Shown one piece after another: positions 25,727 through 33,451 of a stretch of DNA of 64,000 bases; the stretch's first letter is position 1, and every line of letters starts with the position of its first letter. The DNA comes from Clostridia bacterium (GTDB taxonomy: Bacteria > Bacillota > Clostridia > Oscillospirales > Acutalibacteraceae), in assembly GCA_017550625.1 (NCBI GenBank), contig JAFZOL010000025.1, forward strand, positions 1-64,000, in the 5' to 3' direction. Under the pieces are notes generated by a model. That model worked only from the letters and a program-made list of their open reading frames with translations, did not search any database and had not been told where the DNA came from. The translations under genes and the position numbers were made by a program.

Positions 25727-27787
25727 TCAGTCGGCCTCGGTGATAAAACCGAAATACCGGCCGAGCCAGTAGGCGGCGAGCCACGTGCAGGGCGACAGAA
25801 ACGCGTTGTCGCGCCCGCAGAAATATTCGTTGGCGCCCTCGTGCGTCTGGGTGGTGATCCGTTCCGGCACGCGGAAGGGCTTCGCGGCGTGCGGCTCCTC
25901 GCCGAACGCGGCGGCGCGGGGCTCGGGCGGGGCGTCGGGACGGACCGAGAGGTCCGTCTTATAATAACGCAGGTCGATGGGATATTCGGCGAGGGCGCGC
26001 TTCGCAAGGTCGGTATCCGTGTCGCAGGCGTTCGCCGCCGCCCAAAGGAAGACGAGATACGAATACCCCTCGTCCCGGACGTATTCGTAGTGGCGGCGCA
26101 GCGCGAGGCGGTAGAACCGCAAAAGCGCCGGGTCGGTCTCGTAACGAAGAAGGCACGTGCCGGCGTAGGCGGTGAGGCGCTCGTCGATGTGGTTCGAGTG
26201 CGCGTCGTCCTTTTTATAGCAGAGCATGTTGAGGGCGTAGTGGTGGCGCGAAATCAGGTCTTTTCTGACGGCGAGGTATTTTTCGTCTCCCGTCACGTGG
26301 TGCGCCACGAGCAGGAAGCCCAGGATCTCGAGGGCGTTCACGCCCTTTTCGAAGCACCAGCTCTCGTCGTCGTTGAGATCGCCCGGGCCGAAGTGCGCCC
26401 ACGACGTGGGCGTGCCGTCGGCGTCGCAGAGCGTGAAGCCGTGCGTGAGGATGTGGTCGGCGATCTCGGCGATACGGGTTCTGACGGTCTCTTTCTCCGC
26501 GTCGTCGGCGGCGAGGTCGTAATACCAGGCGCTCGCCCAGAAATGGCCCGTGAGCTCGTCGGACGAGGTCTCGCCCTTCCATTCGAGAGGGCCCTTTTCG
26601 TCGGAAGTGAGGTGCCACTCGGGATCGCCGTTTCCGAAACGGTCCTCGCCCGGGCGGCGGTAGGCGCGCGCCGGAAAGCCGGGGATACCCGAAACGGTCT
26701 CGAGCTTCCACATGGCGCGCATGGCAGCGGCGGCGCTCTCTTTCGCGTCGGGGGCGCCGGTCAGGTGGTAGCGGATGCTCTCGAACGTCACGCGGTCGGC
26801 GGTGTAGAGGCCGTCGTTATCGGTGATCTGCACCGTGCCGGTGGCAAGGTCGCCGTCCTCGGTGCCGATGCGGCGCGTGACGTAATCTTCGCGGGTGAAA
26901 AACGGGAGCAGGGAGCGGAAATACGCCTCTTTCGCGGCGAGGGGCATCGGCTCGAACGAGAGCACGGACATGCCCTCGGGCGTGCCGATATAAAGCGCGG
27001 CGTCGGCGTCCTCGGCCGCACAGCGGACCTGATCGCAGGTCAGATACCGGCCCCTGCCGTAAAAGGCCGTTTCTTCTCCGTTGACGGCGTAAAGGCCGAA
27101 GGGTGTGGAGGCGTAAACGGCGGTTTCGCCGAAAGAAATATCATTGATTTGGCAGCGCGGGAACTGCGGGATCGCGTCGGGGCCGATCCACTCGCCGAGG
27201 CCGTCGTAGAGCCAGAGCCCGTCGTCCGTGCCGATCCAGAGCATACCGAGGCCGTCGGCACGCACACAGCGCAGGCCGACGTCGGGCAGACGTGTCAGGG
27301 ACGAAAAGCGGGTGCCGAAGCGCTCGCGTTTGGCAAACAGCTTATGGAGCGAGCGTTCGCACAGGACCCACGCGACGCCGGCGGGCGTGACGGTGAGGTC
27401 CCGCGGTGGAAAATCGAGCCCCTGCACGGGGACGAACGCCCCGTTTTCGAGCCTGAATAAGGCCTCGTCGGTGAGCGCGTAGACCGCCTCTCCCCCGGCG
27501 GCGAGCTTTCTGACGGGCGCTTCGAACCTGAATGGCTCCGTTTCCACGCCGAAGACGCGCACCTCGCTGCCGGTCGCGACGAACAACCGCCCGCCGTCCG
27601 AAGCGAGGGCGCTGACGCCGTTGTGAAAGCCGGCAAATTTCAGGCGTTCGCCGTGACAAAACCGGTAAAGCCCGCGCTCGGCGCCGACGAACAGCGCATC
27701 GCCGTGGCGGCACATGCACGTGACGCCCTCGTCGTCGCTGAAAAAGTCGGGCCCGAGCTTTTCGGTGCGGATCTGGGGAGGCAGCAT
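25727..27787 (-). CDS. Uncharacterised protein: beta-propeller joined to a helical toroid-like domain
   Basis: I do not recognise this 686-residue protein as a whole. Residues 15-280 contain blade-like repeats such as ALFVGAERGLYRF, RLFVATGSEVRVFG, MLWIGTDDGLWLYDG and ALYIGTPEGMSVL, which resemble two-component-regulator propeller blades. Residues 285-686 are mostly helical, rich in Trp, His and acidic residues (SSDELTGHFWASAWYY, NDDESWCFEKGVNALEIL, DDAHSNHIDERLTAY), like the (alpha/alpha) toroids of many glycosidases and lyases. No signal peptide or membrane segment. The start follows the GH4 stop by one base, so it is coupled to the GH109-kinase-GH4 genes. A role as glycosidase, lyase or glycan sensor is possible but unproven. 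Confidence 0.7.
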   Translation of the reverse strand: MLPPQIRTEKLGPDFFSDDEGVTCMCRHGDALFVGAERGLYRFCHGERLKFAGFHNGVSALASDGGRLFVATGSEVRVFGVETEPFRFEAPVRKLAAGGEAVYALTDEALFRLENGAFVPVQGLDFPPRDLTVTPAGVAWVLCERSLHKLFAKRERFGTRFSSLTRLPDVGLRCVRADGLGMLWIGTDDGLWLYDGLGEWIGPDAIPQFPRCQINDISFGETAVYASTPFGLYAVNGEETAFYGRGRYLTCDQVRCAAEDADAALYIGTPEGMSVLSFEPMPLAAKEAYFRSLLPFFTREDYVTRRIGTEDGDLATGTVQITDNDGLYTADRVTFESIRYHLTGAPDAKESAAAAMRAMWKLETVSGIPGFPARAYRRPGEDRFGNGDPEWHLTSDEKGPLEWKGETSSDELTGHFWASAWYYDLAADDAEKETVRTRIAEIADHILTHGFTLCDADGTPTSWAHFGPGDLNDDESWCFEKGVNALEILGFLLVAHHVTGDEKYLAVRKDLISRHHYALNMLCYKKDDAHSNHIDERLTAYAGTCLLRYETDPALLRFYRLALRRHYEYVRDEGYSYLVFLWAAANACDTDTDLAKRALAEYPIDLRYYKTDLSVRPDAPPEPRAAAFGEEPHAAKPFRVPERITTQTHEGANEYFCGRDNAFLSPCTWLAAYWLGRYFGFITEAD

Positions 27788-27788
27788 A

Positions 27789-29075
27789 TCATTTCACCTT
27801 CAGAAACTGCGGCAGATATTCTCTGTGCGCGTTTTTCATCTCTTCGTAGCAGGCCTTCGCGTTGGCGAAGTCGCCGATCAGCGGGTGCACCATCATGGCG
27901 TTGTAGGCTGCGAGGTCGTCGCCGGTGATCGCGGCCTCGACCGTGTATTTTTCGTAGGCCTTGACCGCGGTCATCAGGCTCGTGATGTGGCGGTTCCAGT
28001 GCGGCGCGACCGGCACGGGCTCGGCGCCGTTTTTGCCGATCACGGCGGCGATCTCGACCACGTCGTCGTCCGCCATGAAGGGCAGCGTGCCGTTGTTGAG
28101 GATGTTGACCACGTGCACGTCGCGCTTGTCGTTGGCGATGGAATCGATCAGCGAGCAGGCGGCGAGCGAATACTTGTGGCCGCCGCGCTTGTCGAGCAGG
28201 GCGGGCTTGACGCGCAGGTTCTCGTCCTTGTACATTTCGAGGAGCTGCTCTTCGATCTCCATGCACACCTCGGCGCGGGTCTTCTTGTCTTCTTTGAGGT
28301 GCTGGAGCTTGGCGTTGCGGTTATAGTAGTATTGCAGGTAGCTCGACGGCCAGCCGCCGACGGCCCTGAGGCAGTCCACGTCGAATCCGTCGTCAACGAT
28401 GTTCGCCATGACCTTCGGGGCGAAGCCCTCGTTGAAGAGCTTGTAGAGCACCTCTTCGCCGTCTTTTTTGACGGAGGTGACCCAGCTCAGGTGGTTGAGG
28501 CCGAGATAAGTGATCTCGGCGTCGGCGCCCACGTTTTCGCGGATATCGTCGAGCATGTCGATCGGCACGTTGCATAGGCCGAGGCATTTGACCTTCGTGT
28601 GGTTGAGGATGAAGTCGGTCACGATGCCCGAGGGATTCGTGAAGTTGATGAGCCACGCGTCGGGGCAGATCGCCTCGATGCGTTCGCAGATGTGCCCGAT
28701 CACCGGGATCGTGCGAAGGGCCTTGAAAAAGCCGCCGATTCCCGTGGTCTCCTGCCCGATGAGGCCGTATTTCACGGGGATAGATTCATCGAGATAGCGG
28801 GCGGGCAGCTTGCCCACGCGGATCTGCGTGACCACGAAATCGGCGCCTTCGAGAGACGCGTCGAGGTCGTCGGTCATCACGACCTCGGTGTCGCAGCCCG
28901 CGGCCTTGAGCATCCGAACGCACAGGCTGCCTACGATATTGCGTTTGCGCTCGTCGATATCCATGAGCACGAGGCGCTTGAGTTTCAATGAATCGGAACG
29001 CTTCAGAAAACCGTCCACGAGCTCCGGGCAGTAGGTGGAGCCGGAGCCGATCACGGTGACGTTGATCTCTTTCAT
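27789..29075 (-). CDS. GH4 family NAD-dependent glycosidase (6-phospho-glycosidase type)
   Basis: The 428-residue enzyme shows GH4 features: Rossmann VIGSGSTYCPELVDG (8-22), TQIRVGKLPAR (83-93), GQETTGIGGFFKALRTIPV (107-125), NFTNPSGI (144-151), metal ligands Cys168 (GLCNVP) and His195 (GLNHLS). The pattern is closest to 6-phospho-beta-glucosidases. ATG 29075 is used because GGAGGGG stands eight bases before it and the start overlaps the upstream kinase stop (ATGA); the longer frame to 29147 lies inside the kinase gene. Directly after a GlcNAc-kinase-like gene, it may act on a phosphorylated amino-sugar glycoside (inference). Confidence 0.92.
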   Translation of the reverse strand: MKEINVTVIGSGSTYCPELVDGFLKRSDSLKLKRLVLMDIDERKRNIVGSLCVRMLKAAGCDTEVVMTDDLDASLEGADFVVTQIRVGKLPARYLDESIPVKYGLIGQETTGIGGFFKALRTIPVIGHICERIEAICPDAWLINFTNPSGIVTDFILNHTKVKCLGLCNVPIDMLDDIRENVGADAEITYLGLNHLSWVTSVKKDGEEVLYKLFNEGFAPKVMANIVDDGFDVDCLRAVGGWPSSYLQYYYNRNAKLQHLKEDKKTRAEVCMEIEEQLLEMYKDENLRVKPALLDKRGGHKYSLAACSLIDSIANDKRDVHVVNILNNGTLPFMADDDVVEIAAVIGKNGAEPVPVAPHWNRHITSLMTAVKAYEKYTVEAAITGDDLAAYNAMMVHPLIGDFANAKACYEEMKNAHREYLPQFLKVK

Positions 29076-30016
29076 TGTTTTTGCCCCTCCAGGATCCAGT
29101 TGATGCAGCCGGTCACGGGCGGCACGGTGAGACGCCGGAAGAAACATTTTCTGCCCGAGAGCGCCTCGGTTTTTTCTTTCATCAGCGCCACGTACCAGTC
29201 GGGCAGAAGCTTGGTGTGCATGGAGCCCGAGAGCACGACCTCAACGGAGCCGACGAAGCGCTGCTTGCGGATGTGGGCGGCGATGAAGGCCGCTCCCCTG
29301 TCCGCCATGACCTCGGCCACGGCGCGCGCGGCGGGATCGTCTTCGGCCAAAGCGTCGAAATAGACGTCGATCATGTCGTGGATGAAATCGCGGTCCTCTT
29401 CTTCATAGAGGTGTACGAGCGTGAGGAGCCCCGCGTGCGTGGCGGGCACCGAGAAGCGCTCGGTGAGGAGCTTCGTGCAGAGAGTGGGCATGTGCCCGAG
29501 GCAAAGGTCGTCGTAGACCATGCGGAAGGTCTCGGCCGCGATCCATCTGCCGCCGCCGACGTCGCCCGAAAGCTGGCCGAAGCCGCCGAACTGCAGGAGT
29601 TTTCCGTCCGCGTCGATGGAGTTGCAGCAGGTGCCGGTGCCGCAGTTATAGCCGACGCCGACGCCCGTGGGCGAACCCGCCTTGACAACGATGTAGCCGT
29701 CGTTATAAAGGGAGAACGGCACCTGGAGCCCGGCTTTGCGAAGCTCGTTGGCGAGCGCCTCTTCCTGATACGGATGGTCCATGCCGGCGAGCGCCATGAG
29801 GACGAACGAGACGTCGGACTGCCTGAGAGCGTTCATCACGAGCAGACGCTCGATGCCGCCGAGCAAAATGCCCGCCGCCTCGGCGTAGGAGCCGGGCAGG
29901 TTTTCGTGGTTGCTGCCCTCCGTTTTCACGGAGCCGAGCATTTTTCTGGTCTCGTCGAACAGGGCGTATTGGGTCTTGGAACCGCCGCCGTCGACGCCGA
30001 TGTAATAGGTGCTCAT
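29072..30016 (-). CDS. BadF/BadG/BcrA/BcrD-type ATPase, probable N-acetylhexosamine kinase
   Basis: The 314-residue protein has the ASKHA fold of the BadF/NAGK group. The phosphate-1 motif is YYIGVDGGGSKTQYALFD (4-21), the adenosine region includes GVGVGYNCGTGTCCNSI (117-133) and the sugar-site segment GGFGQLSGDVGGGRWIAAE (143-161). Such proteins phosphorylate N-acetylglucosamine or related sugars. In this operon the source of free sugar would be GH109, and nagA, diverging next door, would take GlcNAc-6-phosphate. GGGGAGGAAG precedes the ATG; the start overlaps GH109 and the end overlaps GH4 by four bases each, so all three are coupled. Confidence 0.85.
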   Translation of the reverse strand: MSTYYIGVDGGGSKTQYALFDETRKMLGSVKTEGSNHENLPGSYAEAAGILLGGIERLLVMNALRQSDVSFVLMALAGMDHPYQEEALANELRKAGLQVPFSLYNDGYIVVKAGSPTGVGVGYNCGTGTCCNSIDADGKLLQFGGFGQLSGDVGGGRWIAAETFRMVYDDLCLGHMPTLCTKLLTERFSVPATHAGLLTLVHLYEEEDRDFIHDMIDVYFDALAEDDPAARAVAEVMADRGAAFIAAHIRKQRFVGSVEVVLSGSMHTKLLPDWYVALMKEKTEALSGRKCFFRRLTVPPVTGCINWILEGQKQ

Positions 30017-31284
30017 TGTTCTTCCTCCCCTTCAAAAAACTCATCGCACACCGCGTTGACGCAGAATTTGCCGCGCCGGAACGGTTTGCGGTCGATCCAT
30101 TCGCCGTTGGTGAAATCCGGGATCGGCACGGGCATGCCGCCCATGGCCGCGCTCTGTTCGCTGAGCGCCGTGATCACCATCCACGAAGCCGTGTCGTAAA
30201 CGTCCATTGGCGGCTCGGCGTCTTCTTTGACCGCCTCGGCAAAGGCGGAGAGCACGAGCCAGTCCATGCCGCCGTGGCCGGCCTTGACGCCCTCGGTCTG
30301 GTACCACTTCCACAGCGGATGCTCGAACTCGGGCAGCCGCTCGCCGAAATCTTCATAAGAATGGGTGGTTTCGGTCACGCCCTCGAGCGCGAAGCGCAGC
30401 TCCCGCTCGGTGGCCTCTTTGAAGATGCCCTTCGTGCCCTGGATCACGTAATCGCGCGAATAGGGGCGCGGCAGGCAGCAGTCGTGATTGAGCAGGATCG
30501 TTTCGCCGTGCGCGCATTTGATGATGCTGGTCACGACGTCGCCCTCGGCGAAATGATAACGCGTGAGGTCGTGGTCCTCGCCCTTATTGATAAGGTTCCA
30601 GCGGTTGAGCCCCGCCGCCTTCGAGGCTACCGAGCAGATCGTGAGCATCCGGTTGCCGCGGTTGACGTCGAGCAGCTTGCAGATCGGCCCGAGCTGGTGC
30701 GTGGGATAGAGCTCGCCGTTGCGGTGCATGAAGTTAAAGAGACGTCCGTGGATGTTCTCGCGCCCGAGCGAAATCTCGTCCCTGAGGTCGTGGCGGTAGC
30801 CGCCTTCGCAGTGCACGATCTCGCCGAAAAGCCCGTCCTTCACCATTTTGTAGAGCGCCATCTCTTTGCGGTCGTAGCAGCAGTTTTCGAGGATCATGCA
30901 GAACTTGCCCGTATCCTCGCTCGTGCGCACCAGCTGCCAGCATTCTTCCACGCTCGCGGCCCCGCCGACCTCCATGGCCGTGTGGAGCCCCGCGCGCATG
31001 CCGTCGATCGCGACGCGGGCGTGGCTGATCCACGTGGTGCAGATCATGAGCGCGTCGAGCCGCTCGTTTTTGATGAGCTCGCGGTGGTCGACGTAAGAAC
31101 GGACTTCATACCCCGAATATAACTCGCTCTGCTTTACGATCTCTTCGCCGCGCTGCGCGCGCTCGGGCACGCGGTCGCACACGGCGGGCACTTCGACGCC
31201 CGGGATCGTGAGCAGCAGCTCGAGCATGCCCTGTCCCCTGCCGCCGAGGCCCACGAACCCGATCCTGACAACTGGTTTTTTCAT
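30013..31284 (-). CDS. Gfo/Idh/MocA-fold protein, probable GH109 alpha-N-acetylgalactosaminidase
   Basis: The 423-residue protein has an N-terminal NAD-binding Rossmann fold (VRIGFVGLGGRGQGM) and the features that separate GH109 from ordinary Gfo/Idh/MocA dehydrogenases: GGYRHDLRDE, NGELYPTHQLGPICKLLDVN, GHGGMDWLVL and MDVYDTASW. GH109 enzymes use bound NAD+ in an oxidation-elimination mechanism to release terminal alpha-GalNAc, for example from blood-group A or mucin structures. ATG 31284 is preferred: TGGAGA is spaced eight bases before it, while the ATGs at 31314 and 31299 lack sites and lie in the promoter/repeat region. It is first in the glycan operon and diverges from nagA. An ordinary dehydrogenase of the same fold remains possible. 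Confidence 0.82.
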   Translation of the reverse strand: MKKPVVRIGFVGLGGRGQGMLELLLTIPGVEVPAVCDRVPERAQRGEEIVKQSELYSGYEVRSYVDHRELIKNERLDALMICTTWISHARVAIDGMRAGLHTAMEVGGAASVEECWQLVRTSEDTGKFCMILENCCYDRKEMALYKMVKDGLFGEIVHCEGGYRHDLRDEISLGRENIHGRLFNFMHRNGELYPTHQLGPICKLLDVNRGNRMLTICSVASKAAGLNRWNLINKGEDHDLTRYHFAEGDVVTSIIKCAHGETILLNHDCCLPRPYSRDYVIQGTKGIFKEATERELRFALEGVTETTHSYEDFGERLPEFEHPLWKWYQTEGVKAGHGGMDWLVLSAFAEAVKEDAEPPMDVYDTASWMVITALSEQSAAMGGMPVPIPDFTNGEWIDRKPFRRGKFCVNAVCDEFFEGEEEQ

Positions 31285-31294
31285 CGCATACGTC

Positions 31295-31324
31295 TCCATT
31301 TTAGTATATTCCATTAAAGTATAT
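31295..31324. repeat. Tandem 15-bp direct repeat between GH109 and nagA
   Basis: TCCATTTTAGTATAT (31295-31309) is followed at once by TCCATTAAAGTATAT (31310-31324), 13 of 15 positions equal. The pair overlaps the -10 element and leader of the GH109 operon, which suits a repressor site. Confidence 0.6.
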
Positions 31325-31346
31325 CACAAGGATATTCCGATTTCCA
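31318..31346 (-). promoter_or_regulatory. Probable promoter of the GH109 operon
   Basis: On the minus strand TGGAAA (31346-31341) and TATACT (31323-31318) with a 17-nt spacer. A second TATACT lies in the next repeat unit but has no matching -35 at 17 nt. Confidence 0.5.
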
Positions 31347-31376
31347 TAGTTAATTATGAAATATTTGTTATTTTTA

Positions 31377-31405
31377 TTGTGAAAGCGCAAAAAACGTGCT
31401 ATAAT
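31377..31405 (+). promoter_or_regulatory. Promoter of nagA
   Basis: TTGTGA (31377-31382) and a perfect TATAAT (31400-31405) with a 17-nt spacer, followed by GGGAGG before ATG 31443. Confidence 0.8.
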
Positions 31406-31442
31406 GATTCCAAATGTACGAATTAGCGCGGGAGGACGGGAT

Positions 31443-32606
31443 ATGAAACGCATCTATTATAACGCGAAAACCGTGCTGAAAGACGGGATACGGGACCTCG
31501 CCGTGCTGACCGAGAACGGCAGAATCGCCGCCGTCGGCGCGCGTATCGACGCGCCGGACGCCGAAAGAATCGACTGCGAAGGGCTATTCCTCTCCCCCGG
31601 CTTTGCCGACATCCACGTGCACGGGGGCGGCGGGTATTCCGCGATGAGCGAAGACCCGGACGACGTGATCGCGATGGCGAAAGCCCATCTCAGAATGGGC
31701 GTGACGTCGATCGTGCCGACGACGCTCGCCTCCCCGATCGAAACGCTGCTGCGCGCGATCGGCACGGTGGGAAAAGCGATGGCGAAGGCGCCGGAGCTCG
31801 GCATTCTCGGGGTCCATCTCGAGGGGCCGTTCCTCAGCCCGAAAAAGGCCGGCGCGCAGAGCCCCGACTGCATCCTGACGCCGGACAGAGAGAATGTTGA
31901 GCGGCTTTTGGAGCGGAAGGATCTTGTCCGCATGATCGGCGCGGCTCCGGAGATCGAAAACGGCATGCTCGTGGGCGAAATTGCGAGCCGCCGCGGGATC
32001 GCGGCTTCGGTAGCGCATTCCGACGCCCCGTTCGAGGTGGCCGAAGAAGCGCTCAGCCACGGGTACAGGGACGTGACGCACCTCTTCTCCGCCTGCTCCG
32101 CCATGCACAAGGAGGGGCTTTACCGGCGCGTGGGCGTGGCCGAGGCGGGCCTCGCGCTCGGCGGCTACACGACCCAGTTCATCGGCGACCTCAAGCACCT
32201 GCCCTACGGCGCGATCAAGCTCATTTACGCCTGCAAGGGACCTGAAAAAGCGTATCTCATCAGCGACGGGCTGGAGTTCTGCGCCTGCAGCCTGCCCGAC
32301 GGCGCGGCCGTGACGCAGGGCAACGGGCAGAAAGCGATCGTGGAAAACGGCGTGATGCTGCTCGCCGACCGCTCGGCGCTCGCGGGCAGTGTGACGCCCC
32401 TGAACGGTATGGTGAAGAACCTTGTCTCGTGCGGCATCCCGCTGCACGACGCCGTGACGATGGCAAGCCGTACGCCCCTGTCGGTGATCGGCTTCGGCGA
32501 CAGAAAAGGCGCGATCGCCGAAGGGTTTGACGAGGACCTGATCCTCTTCGACGAAAACGTGGACGTGAAACGCGTTTTCGTGCGCGGAAAAGAAATGACG
32601 GCGTGA
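31443..32606 (+). CDS. nagA: N-acetylglucosamine-6-phosphate deacetylase
   Basis: The 387-residue amidohydrolase removes acetate from GlcNAc-6-phosphate. Family landmarks in order: LSPGFADIHVHGGGG with the metal-site histidines, GVTSIVPTTLASP, GVHLEGPFLSPKKAGAQ with the metal-binding Glu, the His residues in VAHSDA and THLFSACSAMH, and the catalytic Asp in LISDGLE. ATG 31443 follows GGGAGGACGGGAT and is preferred to ATG 31404, which overlaps the -10 element. It diverges from the GH109-kinase operon, consistent with joint amino-sugar use; no nagB is in the window. The lipoprotein gene begins 35 bases downstream and is probably co-transcribed. Confidence 0.93.
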   Translation: MKRIYYNAKTVLKDGIRDLAVLTENGRIAAVGARIDAPDAERIDCEGLFLSPGFADIHVHGGGGYSAMSEDPDDVIAMAKAHLRMGVTSIVPTTLASPIETLLRAIGTVGKAMAKAPELGILGVHLEGPFLSPKKAGAQSPDCILTPDRENVERLLERKDLVRMIGAAPEIENGMLVGEIASRRGIAASVAHSDAPFEVAEEALSHGYRDVTHLFSACSAMHKEGLYRRVGVAEAGLALGGYTTQFIGDLKHLPYGAIKLIYACKGPEKAYLISDGLEFCACSLPDGAAVTQGNGQKAIVENGVMLLADRSALAGSVTPLNGMVKNLVSCGIPLHDAVTMASRTPLSVIGFGDRKGAIAEGFDEDLILFDENVDVKRVFVRGKEMTA

Positions 32607-32641
32607 GCCGTGAAACTTATAAAGATTCGGAGGAAGAAAAC

Positions 32642-33388
32642 ATGCTGAAAAAACTGCTTGCGATCATCACGGTCGCCGCCCTCGTTCTGTGCGCCGCCTG
32701 CGCCAAAGGCGGACAGGACACCGACATTCTCACGGAGCCGAACAGACCCGCTTCGAATACGGAGGCGGATAAAGACGACGAGATCCCGGGCACGGACGAC
32801 GCATCCGAAGAGCCCGCGAGCGCCGAGGATACGACGGAAAAGCCCTCGGAGGAAGACACAACGGATGTCCCTTCGGCGGAAGACACGACGGAAGCGAAGG
32901 AGGATGAATCGAGCTCCGGAGCCGATGAGACCGAACCGACCGAAGAGCCCGATACCGAGCCGACGACGAAAGAAGCCGAAGAGCCCGATACAAAACCAGC
33001 GCCCGCCGACCCGAATAATAAGGGCGAAGCGATCGCCGCGACCGTGAAGGGACTCATCGGCAAGACCTTCGAATTCGGCGCGACAGGCCCCGAGACCTTC
33101 GACAATTCCGGCCTTGTGTATTATTGCTATAAAGAGAACGGCGTGGATATCCCGCGCAAAACCACGGAGATGGCGAACGCCGGGCAGGCCGTTGCGAAGG
33201 ATCAGCTCGCTCCCGGCGACATCGTGCTGTTCTGCCTTGAAGAGGGCGGCACGGGAGCCGATTTTGCGGGCGTTTACGTCGGCGACGGCGTGTTCGTCTC
33301 GTGCAACAACGAGAACGTGCCCACCGGAACCCACAACCTCAGCGGCTTCTGGGCGGAGCATTTCCTGACCGGCAGACGCATGGGATAA
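32642..33388 (+). CDS. Probable lipoprotein with degenerate NlpC/P60 domain
   Basis: The 248-residue protein starts with a signal peptide ending in LCAAC, a lipoprotein-like site (Cys20), so it is likely held on the outer face of the membrane. Residues 25-125 are a low-complexity Asp/Glu/Thr/Pro/Ser spacer with repeated EDTT units. Residues 130-248 match an NlpC/P60 domain (FDNSGLVYYCY, LAPGDIVLF, VYVGDGVFVS), the fold that cuts cell-wall peptides. The catalytic residues are not conserved: the usual DCSG reads DNSG (Asn155), the His before the GxYxG strand is Phe208, and the third position is Ser220. It is probably a non-catalytic wall-binding protein. GGAGGAA precedes ATG 32642; the earlier ATG 32603 overlaps the nagA end. 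Confidence 0.82.
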   Translation: MLKKLLAIITVAALVLCAACAKGGQDTDILTEPNRPASNTEADKDDEIPGTDDASEEPASAEDTTEKPSEEDTTDVPSAEDTTEAKEDESSSGADETEPTEEPDTEPTTKEAEEPDTKPAPADPNNKGEAIAATVKGLIGKTFEFGATGPETFDNSGLVYYCYKENGVDIPRKTTEMANAGQAVAKDQLAPGDIVLFCLEEGGTGADFAGVYVGDGVFVSCNNENVPTGTHNLSGFWAEHFLTGRRMG

Positions 33389-33406
33389 TTCGATCACAAT
33401 AAGAAA

Positions 33407-33436
33407 ACGCCTGTCCGCGACGGACAGGCGTTTTTA
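33407..33436. terminator. Bidirectional terminator between the lipoprotein gene and iolG
   Basis: ACGCCTGTCCG (33407-33417), loop CGA, CGGACAGGCGT (33421-33431), then TTTTT; AAAA on the left serves the minus strand. It ends both the nagA unit and the iol operon. Confidence 0.88.
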
Positions 33437-33451
33437 CGTTGTTTGACGGAA

